Shown piece by piece: positions 21,724-29,559 of a stretch of DNA of 38,219 nt. The translations under genes and the position numbers were made by a program. The DNA lies in the IMG/VR virus record IMGVR_UViG_3300046011_000969, positions 1 to 38,219 of that record; one strand, given 5' to 3'. Under the pieces are notes generated by a model. That model saw nothing but the letters and a program-made list of their open reading frames with translations, had not been told where the DNA came from and did not search any database. The DNA is from a virus. The number at the start of each line of letters is the position of its first letter. Positions within the stretch are counted from its first letter, which is position 1.

Positions 21724-23589
21724 TTAAACCACAGTCCAGACGCTTCCGCTGGAAACGGTTACGTTTGCACCACTATTAACAGTGATCGGGCCTGCCGACA
21801 TTGCGTTATACCCTGATCCAATTGTGTAACTTGTAGCCACGTTTGCCTTATTGACGATCAGACCGTTATCTGCCGCAATAACCTGAGATGTAAGTTGTCC
21901 CGTACTTGGCTGGTAGACAATGCTTGCATTGCTGGTAAATACGTTAGAAACCGTGCCTGAGACTACGTTGGCAAGCAGCGGGTAGATGTTAGCGGCTGTC
22001 GCTGTATCGTTAGATACCGTAATCGATCCACCCCCGCCAGCAGACCAAGCCAAAGTTCCAGAACCATTGGTAGACAATACCTGCCCGTTAGTTCCATCTG
22101 CGGCTGGTAAAGTCCACGTTACGTTTGCAGGGATCGAGGCCGCTGCCTTGAACGCTACATAATTAGTACCGTTGTCGGTGTCCTCGTACAGTTTGATGTC
22201 AGCGCCAGAAGCGGACGTACCGCTAATGTCTACCGAACCTACAAATATTGGAGCGCCAGCATCACTAAGGGTAGCGTTAGAATTTTGCAGTAACTTACCA
22301 GTGGTCAGGTCAAACCTAGCAAAGGCGTTATCTGTAGAACTTGCAGGGCCTACTACGTCACCCGTTCCACCACCACCCCCGGCAGACCATGACAAGGTGC
22401 CGCTACCGTCTGTGGTTAGAACTTCGCCACTTGCACCGTCCACTGATGGCAGTGTCCAAGTGACGTTGGTTGCAACCGTTGCAGGGCCTTGGAAAGCCAC
22501 CCAGTTTGACGAATCTGCATCAGCAAACCGTACATCGCCCTGAGCGTTTAGCGTAATGTCTGACACCGTAATGGTGCCGCCAGTGATCTGAGCGTTAGCA
22601 GTCTGTAGGTTTCCAACATTTGCGGTAGTCAGGTTAGCCTGAGTAGCCGTTACATTGGTAAATGTTGCATTGCCACTAGAAATGGTGACAGATGCCATGC
22701 TAATGCTATTGGCTGTACCGCCAGTGGCCTGTAGGCTGGCTGTCTGAACTGTGCCAATGTTGGCTGTTGTCAGATTGGCCTGCGTAGCCGTGACGTTAGT
22801 AAACGATGCGTTACCGCTTGAAATAGTTACGTTTGCAAAAGATACGCCGCTGACAGAACCACCCGTAATTTGAGCATTGGCGGTCTGTAAATTGCCTACG
22901 TTAGCCGTAGTTAGGTTGGCTTGCGTGGCAGTTACGTTGGTCAGCGTGGCATTTCCAGACGAAATGTTAGCGCCAGCAATGTTGGCTGCTGTGATTCCAG
23001 TAAATGTACCGCTAGTTACTGAAACATTGACCAGCGTTACGTTACTAAGGGTTTCTACGTCCACTGTCACGTTATCAAGGGTGACGTTGGCTATAATTCC
23101 GCCGGAAATGGACACGTTATTAGCGTCTTGAGTGGCTATAGTGCCAAGCCCAAGGTTAGTCCTAGCCCCAGAAGCGCTCGATGCGCCCGTACCACCATCG
23201 GCAATGGCTAGGTCAGTAATGCCAGTAATTGAACCGCCAGTAATTGTGACGTTGGCACTCTGCATATTGGCAACATTTGCCGTTGTAACATTGGCTTGGG
23301 TTGCGGTTATGTTGGTTAGGGTAGCGTTTCCGCTAAGAATACTGACGTTTGAAAGCGTTACGTTGTCAAAATTCTCTGTTTGGATCGTTACATTGTCTAG
23401 CGTGACATTGCTAATAATGCCGCCAGTGATGGTTACATTGCTTGACTTTAGGTTTGCCAGTATTTCTGAGCCACTGTTGATGCCGTTGATTGCGTTAGAA
23501 AGCGTAGAAAAGTCGCTATCCAAATACGATAACGGAATCGCTGTAGTAGCGTTGGCAAACGTGTGTGGTATCGTTACCGGAAGTGCCAT
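21724..23589 (-). CDS. Repetitive beta-repeat tail fibre (621 aa)
   Basis: A 621-residue fibre rich in Asn, Thr, Val and Ser. Three consecutive 47-residue repeats occupy residues 210-350, each containing ATQANLTTAN and ITGG- or ATGG-type turns; a fourth, more diverged copy is at 86-132. Shorter units SNVTLDNVTI recur at 60-80 and 167-185. Two later modules (residues 352-407 and 465-520) share TWTLPxxDGxxGxVLxTxGS and end in WSAGGGG. The periodic hydrophobic Val/Leu pattern suggests a beta-solenoid shaft. A new protein of this kind can gain or lose repeats. Confidence 0.8.
   Translation of the reverse strand: MALPVTIPHTFANATTAIPLSYLDSDFSTLSNAINGINSGSEILANLKSSNVTITGGIISNVTLDNVTIQTENFDNVTLSNVSILSGNATLTNITATQANVTTANVANMQSANVTITGGSITGITDLAIADGGTGASSASGARTNLGLGTIATQDANNVSISGGIIANVTLDNVTVDVETLSNVTLVNVSVTSGTFTGITAANIAGANISSGNATLTNVTATQANLTTANVGNLQTANAQITGGSVSGVSFANVTISSGNASFTNVTATQANLTTANIGTVQTASLQATGGTANSISMASVTISSGNATFTNVTATQANLTTANVGNLQTANAQITGGTITVSDITLNAQGDVRFADADSSNWVAFQGPATVATNVTWTLPSVDGASGEVLTTDGSGTLSWSAGGGGGTGDVVGPASSTDNAFARFDLTTGKLLQNSNATLSDAGAPIFVGSVDISGTSASGADIKLYEDTDNGTNYVAFKAAASIPANVTWTLPAADGTNGQVLSTNGSGTLAWSAGGGGSITVSNDTATAANIYPLLANVVSGTVSNVFTSNASIVYQPSTGQLTSQVIAADNGLIVNKANVATSYTIGSGYNAMSAGPITVNSGANVTVSSGSVWTVV
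22540..22962 (-). repeat. Tandem 141-bp repeats inside fibre gene
   Basis: Three in-frame copies of about 141 bases encode the 47-residue units of the fibre, with a diverged fourth copy near 23194-23334. The DNA copies differ at many silent positions, so the repeat is old or is kept by selection on the protein. Confidence 0.75.
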
Positions 23590-25338
23590 TTAGAACCTCG
23601 CTCTTAATTCATGCTCTAGTTGAAAGCCGTTCATGGTGAATGGCGCACTAGTACCTGTAAGGGTTAATCCAAGATATTTACCGTACATTTTCGCATCAGA
23701 ACGGTATAAATAATAGTTACCCGCCCCTAAAACTGTATTAGAAATCCAGCCAATAGCAACTGCTGATCCGCTGCTATTGATCCACGGAATGTTGGTTCCT
23801 ACATTGTTAAACCAAGCAATAGAGTTAGTAAACGTGATTGCCGGAGACTGCTGGTTCTCTGAATCAATGAAGCAAGAAAATCCAGCGTAGCCAGACGTAA
23901 GGGTTGCCTCAACACCCACCTTCAATGCTTGCTTGTCCCTAATTGGATCGCCCATAGGCCACAAGGCTGTAATAACTTCCCAATCTATGCCACTAATACT
24001 ATCGTTATAAAACCTGATCAAATTTTGACCAGTAGTGCCATACATATTGATGTTGCCAGCAGTAACGGCTGAAGCAGTCCTAGTGATGGTGCTGCCTTGG
24101 CTAGTAAAAAACCACTTACGGTCAAAAAATATGGCTTGAATCTTTCTTGGCGTAACTACGTTATTTACTGATTCGTTATATGTGAACGTCCAGCAGGCGC
24201 ACAAGATATTGTTGAGAAGAACTTGACCGCCAGTTATAGGCTCGTTGAAGTCAATGTCTGGAAATATCCCGTCAATGTCATCGCTGATCTTTGACGTTGT
24301 AGCGCCGACCAAGGCGTAAATACCGTAGCGGTTCATAAACAGCATGGATCGGAAATACGGGAAAATCGCGTATTTGAACCCAGAGCCTATTGAAGCCGAT
24401 ACGTTAGTATTGGTAAAAACAGTCTCTCCAGTGGTGCTGTTGACCCGCACATCGGAAAAGACGTTGATTGAGTCTTCGCCGTAAATGTAGAGAAAGTTAT
24501 TAGCGGCAATGATTGCCGCAATGTCTGTTCTTAGCGTTGAGTCGGTAAGCGTAATGAATCCGCTAGATACCGATATAAAGTCATTGTAGGTGTCAGCAGC
24601 AGAGTAGTAGACCGTGCGACCATCAGCAATCCAAGTACGACCACTGAAAGTAGCAACACCAGTGCCATTTTGACTAAAAAGAGTGCAGGTGACATTAGCG
24701 TTTGCGCCAGTTGGGTCTGTGATCGTGACCGTAGGTGCAGATGTGTACCCTGTGCCTGCTTCTGTGACGATGATTTGAGAAACTGCATTTCCGACTAACA
24801 CCACCTCTCCGGTAGCCGTTACTCCTCCGGTTTCCCCCGGCGCTCCAAAAGTTACAGTAGGAGCAGAATAATTGCTACCACCGTTATTAACAGTGACAGT
24901 GCCAATAGAACCAATGCTAACCAGATTAGTGCCATCCCAAGTTTTGTACCCTTTAACCGGATCAATAATTAGGATTCGGTCATTTTTCCACTGCACAATT
25001 TGCACATTTGAGTTGGAAAACGTGTTTGCTGGCGCTAGGTTTGCTTGTGTATTTGTAACAATATCAACGTATTGAGCGCTTCCATTTTGCTGGAAGGCAA
25101 ACATATATTCTGTATTGTTGATATTTGAAGATGCCATATACGTAACCGTATTGGCAAAAGCCACGTTAGCCAGCGTTTCTGGCGCGTTGACAATCCTGAT
25201 GTTTCCGTAGCCAATTGGCTGTGCGTTTTCAAGCGAAGTAAACTCACCTTCACCGATAGCGGTGCGGTTGTTTTTGACGTTTACACCCTTGAAATCCTTA
25301 CTTACAAAGTATGATTTTTTTTGTTCTACCGCAGCCAT
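23590..25338 (-). CDS. Tail hub / stabilisation protein (gp10- or tubular-B-like)
   Basis: A 582-residue beta-rich protein in the position of P22 gp10 or T7 gp12-like tail proteins, just after the adaptor. Features: an N-terminal segment KDFKGVNVKNNRTAIGEGEF, a propeller-like series of Trp/Tyr/Asp strands (FSGRTWIADGRTVYYSAAD, NNFLYIYGEDSINVFSDV) and an inserted domain at residues 145-225 with two copies of a G(x)YxxxPTVxI unit. It should form the tail nozzle or hub that holds fibres. The assignment rests on order and composition. Confidence 0.65.
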   Translation of the reverse strand: MAAVEQKKSYFVSKDFKGVNVKNNRTAIGEGEFTSLENAQPIGYGNIRIVNAPETLANVAFANTVTYMASSNINNTEYMFAFQQNGSAQYVDIVTNTQANLAPANTFSNSNVQIVQWKNDRILIIDPVKGYKTWDGTNLVSIGSIGTVTVNNGGSNYSAPTVTFGAPGETGGVTATGEVVLVGNAVSQIIVTEAGTGYTSAPTVTITDPTGANANVTCTLFSQNGTGVATFSGRTWIADGRTVYYSAADTYNDFISVSSGFITLTDSTLRTDIAAIIAANNFLYIYGEDSINVFSDVRVNSTTGETVFTNTNVSASIGSGFKYAIFPYFRSMLFMNRYGIYALVGATTSKISDDIDGIFPDIDFNEPITGGQVLLNNILCACWTFTYNESVNNVVTPRKIQAIFFDRKWFFTSQGSTITRTASAVTAGNINMYGTTGQNLIRFYNDSISGIDWEVITALWPMGDPIRDKQALKVGVEATLTSGYAGFSCFIDSENQQSPAITFTNSIAWFNNVGTNIPWINSSGSAVAIGWISNTVLGAGNYYLYRSDAKMYGKYLGLTLTGTSAPFTMNGFQLEHELRARF

Positions 25339-25977
25339 TTAGTACCCCGACTGATAAACAGACGGTAGGCGGCGAGTGAATGTGCTATTTAGCGCACCGA
25401 GGATTTGCTTCGTGTATTCTTGCTTGAAGAGTTCCGATTCACCGTAACTTTGCTCTTGGTACTTGGCTTTGCTTGCCGCGTAGTATGCGACTGCTTCGTA
25501 GTACGGGCTTGGGATTTCTGTGTCCGGTTGCCCACCAGTGACAAGAGGGCTTGGAAGAACGACTGTATCCAATTCAATTTCATATGCTTGATCCGGTTTT
25601 GGCCCTATGTAAATAGTTTTAGCGCCATATATCGAGAAGCCAATTGGCCTTCCGTTGTAGTTTTGCCAAAAACGCAATTGGGCATTGAAATCCGTCCAAG
25701 CCATGTAGTACATAGGCCAGCGACTATCGCCCCAATAAAGGTTGATATTAAGAATATCAATTGTATTGTTGCCTTGCGTAAGGTCAGCGTAGTCGATGGT
25801 TTCATCGCCTACAGTCAACGTGTACGTTTGCAATACCCTACGACACCCGGAGTCTTGTACCGTGTGTCCTCTGGCATCGTTAATGTAATCTGTTAGTTCT
25901 TGATCAGTCCAGAAATTACCATTAACGTCATGCAGCAATCGCCGCGTTTCGGTGATGTATTCGTTTAGAGTTGGCAT
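25339..25977 (-). CDS. Head-tail adaptor protein (tubular-A-like)
   Basis: A 212-residue protein with the adaptor pattern LNEYITETRRLLHD...WTDQELTDYINDA at the N-terminus and a C-terminal helix PSPYYEAVAYYAASKAKYQE. This matches the head-completion/adaptor family (T7 gp11, P22 gp4-like) of short-tailed phages, which binds below the portal ring. It lies between capsid-associated genes and the tail hub, as expected. Confidence 0.78.
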   Translation of the reverse strand: MPTLNEYITETRRLLHDVNGNFWTDQELTDYINDARGHTVQDSGCRRVLQTYTLTVGDETIDYADLTQGNNTIDILNINLYWGDSRWPMYYMAWTDFNAQLRFWQNYNGRPIGFSIYGAKTIYIGPKPDQAYEIELDTVVLPSPLVTGGQPDTEIPSPYYEAVAYYAASKAKYQEQSYGESELFKQEYTKQILGALNSTFTRRLPSVYQSGY

Positions 25978-25986
25978 TTTTTACCA

Positions 25987-26337
25987 TTACTGTAACTGGA
26001 CTTTTGCCACACCTTTGCTTTCAGGCTTTAACACCTTCGGCATTGGTGCGGCTACTCGTTCCACCACCGGGGCTGACAAGTGGACTTTTTTTGCAGGCTC
26101 AGATGAAAATGAAACGGTCTGCATACGCTCTATAGCGCGGGGCAGATCAGTGTTCATCTTCATCCAACCAAGCCTTACAAAATATGGCTCTTTATTATCT
26201 TCGCCGTAACCAAGAATGTGTTTTGCAGCCTCAAGGGATAACTCCACTTCTTTGCCGTTATCAAACGTGTATTCCACGTTTTCAAAGCGACCAACGAAAG
26301 GAACGCCTTTATTGGTTACAAAAACACTCTTGCTCAT
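25987..26337 (-). CDS. Hypothetical virion-operon protein (116 aa)
   Basis: A 116-residue protein. Residues 1-65 hold short strands and a helix (YTFDNGKEVELSLEAAKHIL), the rest is a basic, Pro-rich tail. It lies between small beta proteins after the capsid gene and the adaptor. It could be a completion protein. Its ATG overlaps the preceding stop as ATGA. No family is recognised. Confidence 0.6.
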   Translation of the reverse strand: MSKSVFVTNKGVPFVGRFENVEYTFDNGKEVELSLEAAKHILGYGEDNKEPYFVRLGWMKMNTDLPRAIERMQTVSFSSEPAKKVHLSAPVVERVAAPMPKVLKPESKGVAKVQLQ

Positions 26338-26735
26338 AGCGTGACAATATCTCCATAAATTGCTACGTCACAGGTAACACCTGTAGCAGCAACATTGACG
26401 TTGAAATACAAAGCAGGTGCAGTAAACACATTGGCATTTGCAGCAGAAGACAACGTAAGATTTACATACGATGCTGTGCTGGATGCGCCAGTTAGTGTTT
26501 GAGTATCAGCAACATCGGTACCAGTTGCCGCCGTTGAGGTATGAACCCCAACGTCAGCACCAGTAGCAGCAGCGCTAAAATTGCTCAAAGTAACTTGACG
26601 CACAATGTACTTATTGCCGTCCTGAACGGAAACAACAGTGTCTCCAGCCGTGCCAAGTGATTGACCCGGAAGGAAACCAAGGCGCTTGTACCCAAAACCA
26701 TCTGGGTATTCACGGCCTACGGCATTTGCGTCCAT
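26334..26735 (-). CDS. Beta-rich capsid-associated protein (133 aa)
   Basis: A 133-residue protein rich in Ala, Thr and Val, likely a beta sandwich (VRQVTLSNFSAAATGADVGV and ASYVNLTLSSAANANVFTAP). Its place two genes after the major capsid protein suggests a decoration or head-stabilising protein. GGAGACACT before the ATG supports the start. Confidence 0.62.
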   Translation of the reverse strand: MDANAVGREYPDGFGYKRLGFLPGQSLGTAGDTVVSVQDGNKYIVRQVTLSNFSAAATGADVGVHTSTAATGTDVADTQTLTGASSTASYVNLTLSSAANANVFTAPALYFNVNVAATGVTCDVAIYGDIVTL

Positions 26736-26744
26736 AGTGTCTCC

Positions 26745-27083
26745 TTAGTTACCGAAGGTGTCGGGAGCCGCTTGTTCGCTTCCAACAACAACGTAAGTGG
26801 ACGTTGCCAACTGGTTGCCCAAGTTGGTAATCCGCACGTTGGTGCCATCTGCAATCATAAAGCCGCCAGTGTTGTTTGCTAACACGTTGGCAAAACCTGT
26901 ACCAGCAGATGAGTTATTCACCTGAACGGCTACGTTTGCAACGGGGTAGAAAACATAAGAACCAGCAGCAAGCACAGAAGATGCGCCTGAAGTCAGGCCA
27001 GTTGAGCCTGCAACAAAGTACGCAGCCGTGCTGTTAGCGTTTGCACTAGCAAGGACGATTTTATTAAGGGCTAATGAAGGCAT
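26745..27083 (-). CDS. Putative capsid decoration protein (112 aa)
   Basis: A 112-residue Ala/Gly/Val-rich beta protein immediately after the major capsid gene (15-base gap), with a GGAGAAA leader. Composition and place match capsid cement proteins of small phages. It resembles in style the pair at 8245-8933, but I cannot show homology by eye. Confidence 0.62.
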   Translation of the reverse strand: MPSLALNKIVLASANANSTAAYFVAGSTGLTSGASSVLAAGSYVFYPVANVAVQVNNSSAGTGFANVLANNTGGFMIADGTNVRITNLGNQLATSTYVVVGSEQAAPDTFGN

Positions 27084-27097
27084 TGTCTATTTCTCCT

Positions 27098-28099
27098 TTA
27101 CAGTGTCAGAGAGTTGTAGCCAGTGACCTTCGTCATCGACTTAGGTTTGGTGCTTACCATTTCGGCAATCATCAGAACCGCGCCAACGTAACCAATCTGG
27201 AAGTTGGGCAGAGTCGATTCAAAGCCAGTGAACGCAAACGAAGCCTGCTCATGGATGTACATGGACAGATAGTTTGTGTTCAGCAGGTACAGAGTACCTT
27301 CCGGGCAATAAGGATCAGGATAGATTGGAACGCCAGCAACCATCAGGGCGCGGAAAGCAGCCTGTGGGCCATTGGCATCGGCATCAAAACCGGAACCCGG
27401 AGTAATCATGTACTGCTCTTGGCCTACGTAGTCCTGAGCCAGAAGCGTCCAAGTACCAAAGCCGCAAACGCCAAAAGTAGGTACTTCAGCGCAGTTCTTA
27501 ACGGTACCGGAGATGTACTGGAGTACGTTCTGACGGGTCGGGTTAACCGAACCAGCAGCGTATTCCTTGGAAGCCCACCATGAGTATGCGCTACGGCTGA
27601 TGTTGCCGTATGTACCCGATGAGTCAACAGCGATTGGCAAGCCAGTAAACTGTTGGGTGTCGCTGGTGTTGTTGTACAGGGACGTAGCCATTGCATCCAT
27701 CATCACGTTGGTCGCGTCATTCATGCGAGCCTCGATGAGGGGGATGATTGCGTAGTCTTGCTGTACTGCACCTTCCATACCGAGGAACGGTACGGGAGAG
27801 ACAAGTAACTTCAAGTTGAACTCAGCGTTGTACGCGCCTTGCTGAACGCTAGGCTGTGCAAACGAGCCAGAATAGTCTGACCACTGAGCGTTAACGAACT
27901 GCGAACCCTGAACTGGAACCGTCACCGAGGACACACCGCCAGAAGCGGTTTGACTATTGGCGATCAGTGCAGCCATGAGGGGCGTAGAGTTGTAAATCTG
28001 CACGACCATCTTGGGAATAAACGCACGGCGCGTTACATACGTAAGTTCCGTGTATTGTTGACTCCCAGAGGCCGGTATAATTCCTCCGCCAATAGGCAT
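27098..28099 (-). CDS. Major capsid protein (HK97 fold)
   Basis: A 333-residue protein fitting the HK97-fold capsid family in size and pattern: N-terminal arm with QQYTELTYVTRRAFIPKMVV, an E-loop-like region (VSSVTVPVQGSQFVNAQWSD), a spine helix (LIEARMNDATNVMMDAMATSL) and a P-domain C-terminal strand set ending KSMTKVTGYNSLTL. It follows the scaffold gene, as expected, with a good AGGAGA leader. The unusual number of Trp/Tyr in the middle is typical of podophage capsids. Confidence 0.88.
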   Translation of the reverse strand: MPIGGGIIPASGSQQYTELTYVTRRAFIPKMVVQIYNSTPLMAALIANSQTASGGVSSVTVPVQGSQFVNAQWSDYSGSFAQPSVQQGAYNAEFNLKLLVSPVPFLGMEGAVQQDYAIIPLIEARMNDATNVMMDAMATSLYNNTSDTQQFTGLPIAVDSSGTYGNISRSAYSWWASKEYAAGSVNPTRQNVLQYISGTVKNCAEVPTFGVCGFGTWTLLAQDYVGQEQYMITPGSGFDADANGPQAAFRALMVAGVPIYPDPYCPEGTLYLLNTNYLSMYIHEQASFAFTGFESTLPNFQIGYVGAVLMIAEMVSTKPKSMTKVTGYNSLTL

Positions 28100-28137
28100 T
28101 TTTAATCTCCTAGAAAAAAGCCCCTAAAACAATAAAA

Positions 28138-28668
28138 TCAAAAGCCAATAGGCTTCGGATTTTTCCTAAATTCACTTAATGCTGCATGAGCCGCGTCACG
28201 GGCCGCACCAACAGGGTTCTTCATAAAGTCCTTGGTATTAAACTTGGACATTACTGGTTGAGGAAACTGTGATGGTGTAGGCGCAGCCGCTTGCTTCATC
28301 CACGAATGGTATTCGGCAGCGGTTTCGTGATTGGCAATACCTTTTTCAACCATGATCTTCTCTACGTCTTTAATGTCTTGCTCAGATTCGACAAGACCCT
28401 TCTTGATCAGGGTATCGCGGCGTTTCATTAACTCTTCCCGTGCTTCCTTAGCCCGTAGTTTGTCTTCAAGAGACTTAACACGGTCTTCGGCTTGCTGAAG
28501 GACTGAGTTAGTACGCTCTTCAATCTCAATCTCAGGGATTGGAACATCCGGGCGTACTTGCTTAGTAAGTTGAAGGAATGATCTGCGCGTCTTTGGGTCT
28601 TCAGCCAAAGTCTTTGCGAGCATTGCCAACTCTTGTTGTGCTTCTACGGATAAATTCTCTAATGACAT
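28138..28668 (-). CDS. Scaffolding protein
   Basis: A 176-residue, charged, helical protein. Residues 60-125 are strong coiled coil (SVLQQAEDRVKSLEDKLRAK, then EQDIKDVEKIMVEKG); the C-terminus is a short basic helix suited to capsid binding (AAHAALSEFRKNPKPIGF). Position just before the capsid gene and the AGGGGCTAACAAA leader support a capsid assembly scaffold. There is no protease motif. Confidence 0.8.
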   Translation of the reverse strand: MSLENLSVEAQQELAMLAKTLAEDPKTRRSFLQLTKQVRPDVPIPEIEIEERTNSVLQQAEDRVKSLEDKLRAKEAREELMKRRDTLIKKGLVESEQDIKDVEKIMVEKGIANHETAAEYHSWMKQAAAPTPSQFPQPVMSKFNTKDFMKNPVGAARDAAHAALSEFRKNPKPIGF

Positions 28669-28690
28669 TTTGTTAGCCCCTTTCTGTCAA

Positions 28691-28876
28691 TTAGATGACT
28701 TTTTTACCGTCACCCGGCTTACCAAGAGTCATTTTGTTCTTGGGGCCGATTTTGTTGGGAGCAGTTAAGCCGCCAAACTCTGCAAAGCGCGGAGTGTTGA
28801 CGATTTGACCGTTCTGTTGGGTGTTGTCTGTGGGTCGGCGGGGAGCCAAGTTTCCACGGGGTTTGAAGAGTTCCAT
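28691..28876 (-). CDS. Small Pro/Asn-rich hypothetical protein
   Basis: A 61-residue basic, mostly disordered protein (MELFKPRGNLAPRRPTDNTQ). It has a GGAGAAGTAA leader and lies between the 139-residue gene and the scaffold. It could be a small head-assembly peptide. No family is recognised. Confidence 0.6.
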   Translation of the reverse strand: MELFKPRGNLAPRRPTDNTQQNGQIVNTPRFAEFGGLTAPNKIGPKNKMTLGKPGDGKKVI

Positions 28877-28886
28877 TTACTTCTCC

Positions 28887-29306
28887 TTAAATGGGTAATG
28901 GAGGTTGTTGAGTTCCGGGTGCTGGTGCCGCTGCTACTGCCCTTGCTTCAGGGGTTGCACCACCCGCCTGCGGCAAGGTTTGAATCAAGTTCATAATTTC
29001 TGCTGGCATGAGTTGACGGGTATCAGACTCACGCTCTCCGAATTTTGAAGTAATCTTGCCAACAACGTCCTGAAGTGCCATTCCTTCTTCTGACTGAAGA
29101 CCAAATGTTTGCAGTGCGTTTTGCAGCATATCGAGAGCCATCATCACGTTCAACCGCGCTTGCTCCATGTTGCCCGACTGTGGCTCAGGCGTGGTCATGG
29201 GGGAAGGCATGGGTGCAGTCTGGCTTGCCTGCTCGTTGGGAGGCGGCGTAGGTTGTGGTTGCTCAGACTTGAGCATATCCATCATTTCTTTGCTTGAAAC
29301 AGCCAT
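28887..29306 (-). CDS. Head-assembly-type hypothetical protein (139 aa)
   Basis: A 139-residue protein with a disordered Pro/Gln/Thr N-terminal third (residues 15-48), a helical core (ARLNVMMALDMLQNALQTFG, MALQDVVGKITSKF) and a Pro/Ala tail. It is the first gene after the portal-capsid gap with its own promoter-like sequence upstream. A scaffold accessory role is possible. CAGGAAAC precedes the ATG. Confidence 0.6.
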   Translation of the reverse strand: MAVSSKEMMDMLKSEQPQPTPPPNEQASQTAPMPSPMTTPEPQSGNMEQARLNVMMALDMLQNALQTFGLQSEEGMALQDVVGKITSKFGERESDTRQLMPAEIMNLIQTLPQAGGATPEARAVAAAPAPGTQQPPLPI

Positions 29307-29334
29307 GAAGTTTCCTGTTCCTATGATGTGCGGA

Positions 29335-29363
29335 TTTTCAATTGAGACAAACTATAGTGTCAA
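29335..29363 (-). promoter_or_regulatory. Candidate promoter for capsid module
   Basis: On the minus strand TTGACA (29363-29358), a perfect -35 box, is followed after 17 bases by TGAAAA (29340-29335), a poor -10 box. The same stretch contains GACACTATAG, which resembles the core of the SP6 phage promoter. It sits 29 bases ahead of the first head-assembly gene. The -35 box is seen directly; function is inferred. Confidence 0.35.
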
Positions 29364-29365
29364 CC

Positions 29366-29394
29366 AAAAAAAAGGGCGTGACCGCATTTTCGCC
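29366..29394 (-). terminator. Weak hairpin plus T8 after portal gene
   Basis: On the minus strand a short GGCG/CGCC stem (29391-29394 with 29375-29378) with a 12-base loop is followed, after one C, by eight T (complement of 29366-29373). The stem is only 4 bp, so termination would be partial. It lies just ahead of the TTGACA box. Confidence 0.35.
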
Positions 29395-29396
29395 AC

Positions 29397-29483
29397 TTAT
29401 GATTTCCTCATGTATCGTGTACCGTATGAGGTCTTGGGGAACCCTCCACGCTGTGCTTGGCGTGTATAGGAGATTCTTCCCAT
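29397..29483 (-). CDS. Possible 28-residue basic peptide
   Basis: An ATG frame of 28 codons encoding a basic peptide that starts MGRISYTRQAQRGGFPKTSY and ends RYMRKS. AAGGA lies about 12 bases upstream. It fills part of the gap after the portal gene and ends just before a T-run. It may be a real leader peptide or a chance frame; there is no independent support. Confidence 0.25.
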   Translation of the reverse strand: MGRISYTRQAQRGGFPKTSYGTRYMRKS

Positions 29484-29559
29484 GCTTCGCTCAGTATCCT
29501 TGACGGACGTTTCGGTAGCGCGGGGTTGATCCCCGGTGCGGAGGTTTCCTTCTGGTTGG

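Larger units (their letters stand above)
29307..29559. other. 253-base gap between portal and capsid modules
   Basis: No long gene is present. On the minus strand it holds a possible 28-codon basic frame (29397-29483, starting MGRISYTRQAQRGGF), a weak hairpin followed by eight T, and a TTGACA box. Plus-strand hairpin CGGGG-TTGAT-CCCCG lies at 29521-29535. It probably separates expression of portal and terminase genes from that of the abundantly needed scaffold and capsid genes. Confidence 0.6.

Noticed and set aside
22540-23334. Repeats resembling a CRISPR array
   Set aside because: The repeats are coding, in frame, 141 bases long and without unique spacers; they belong to a fibre protein.
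17399-23589. Diversity-generating retroelement near the fibre genes
   Set aside because: No reverse transcriptase and no template repeat with adenine-specific differences were found.
23132-23593. 153-codon plus-strand frame opposite the repeat fibre
   Set aside because: Antisense of a repetitive gene; no leader and no similarity to any family.
29351-29370. SP6-like promoter core GACACTATAG as evidence for a phage RNA polymerase
   Set aside because: No single-subunit RNA polymerase gene is present in the window, only one copy of the motif was noticed, and the left part of the SP6 promoter does not match fully. Kept only as a note with the sigma70-like -35 box.
29515-29540. Possible tRNA T-arm (CGGGG-TTGAT-CCCCG)
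   Set aside because: The loop lacks the TTCRA pattern and no acceptor, D-arm or anticodon arm can be drawn around it.
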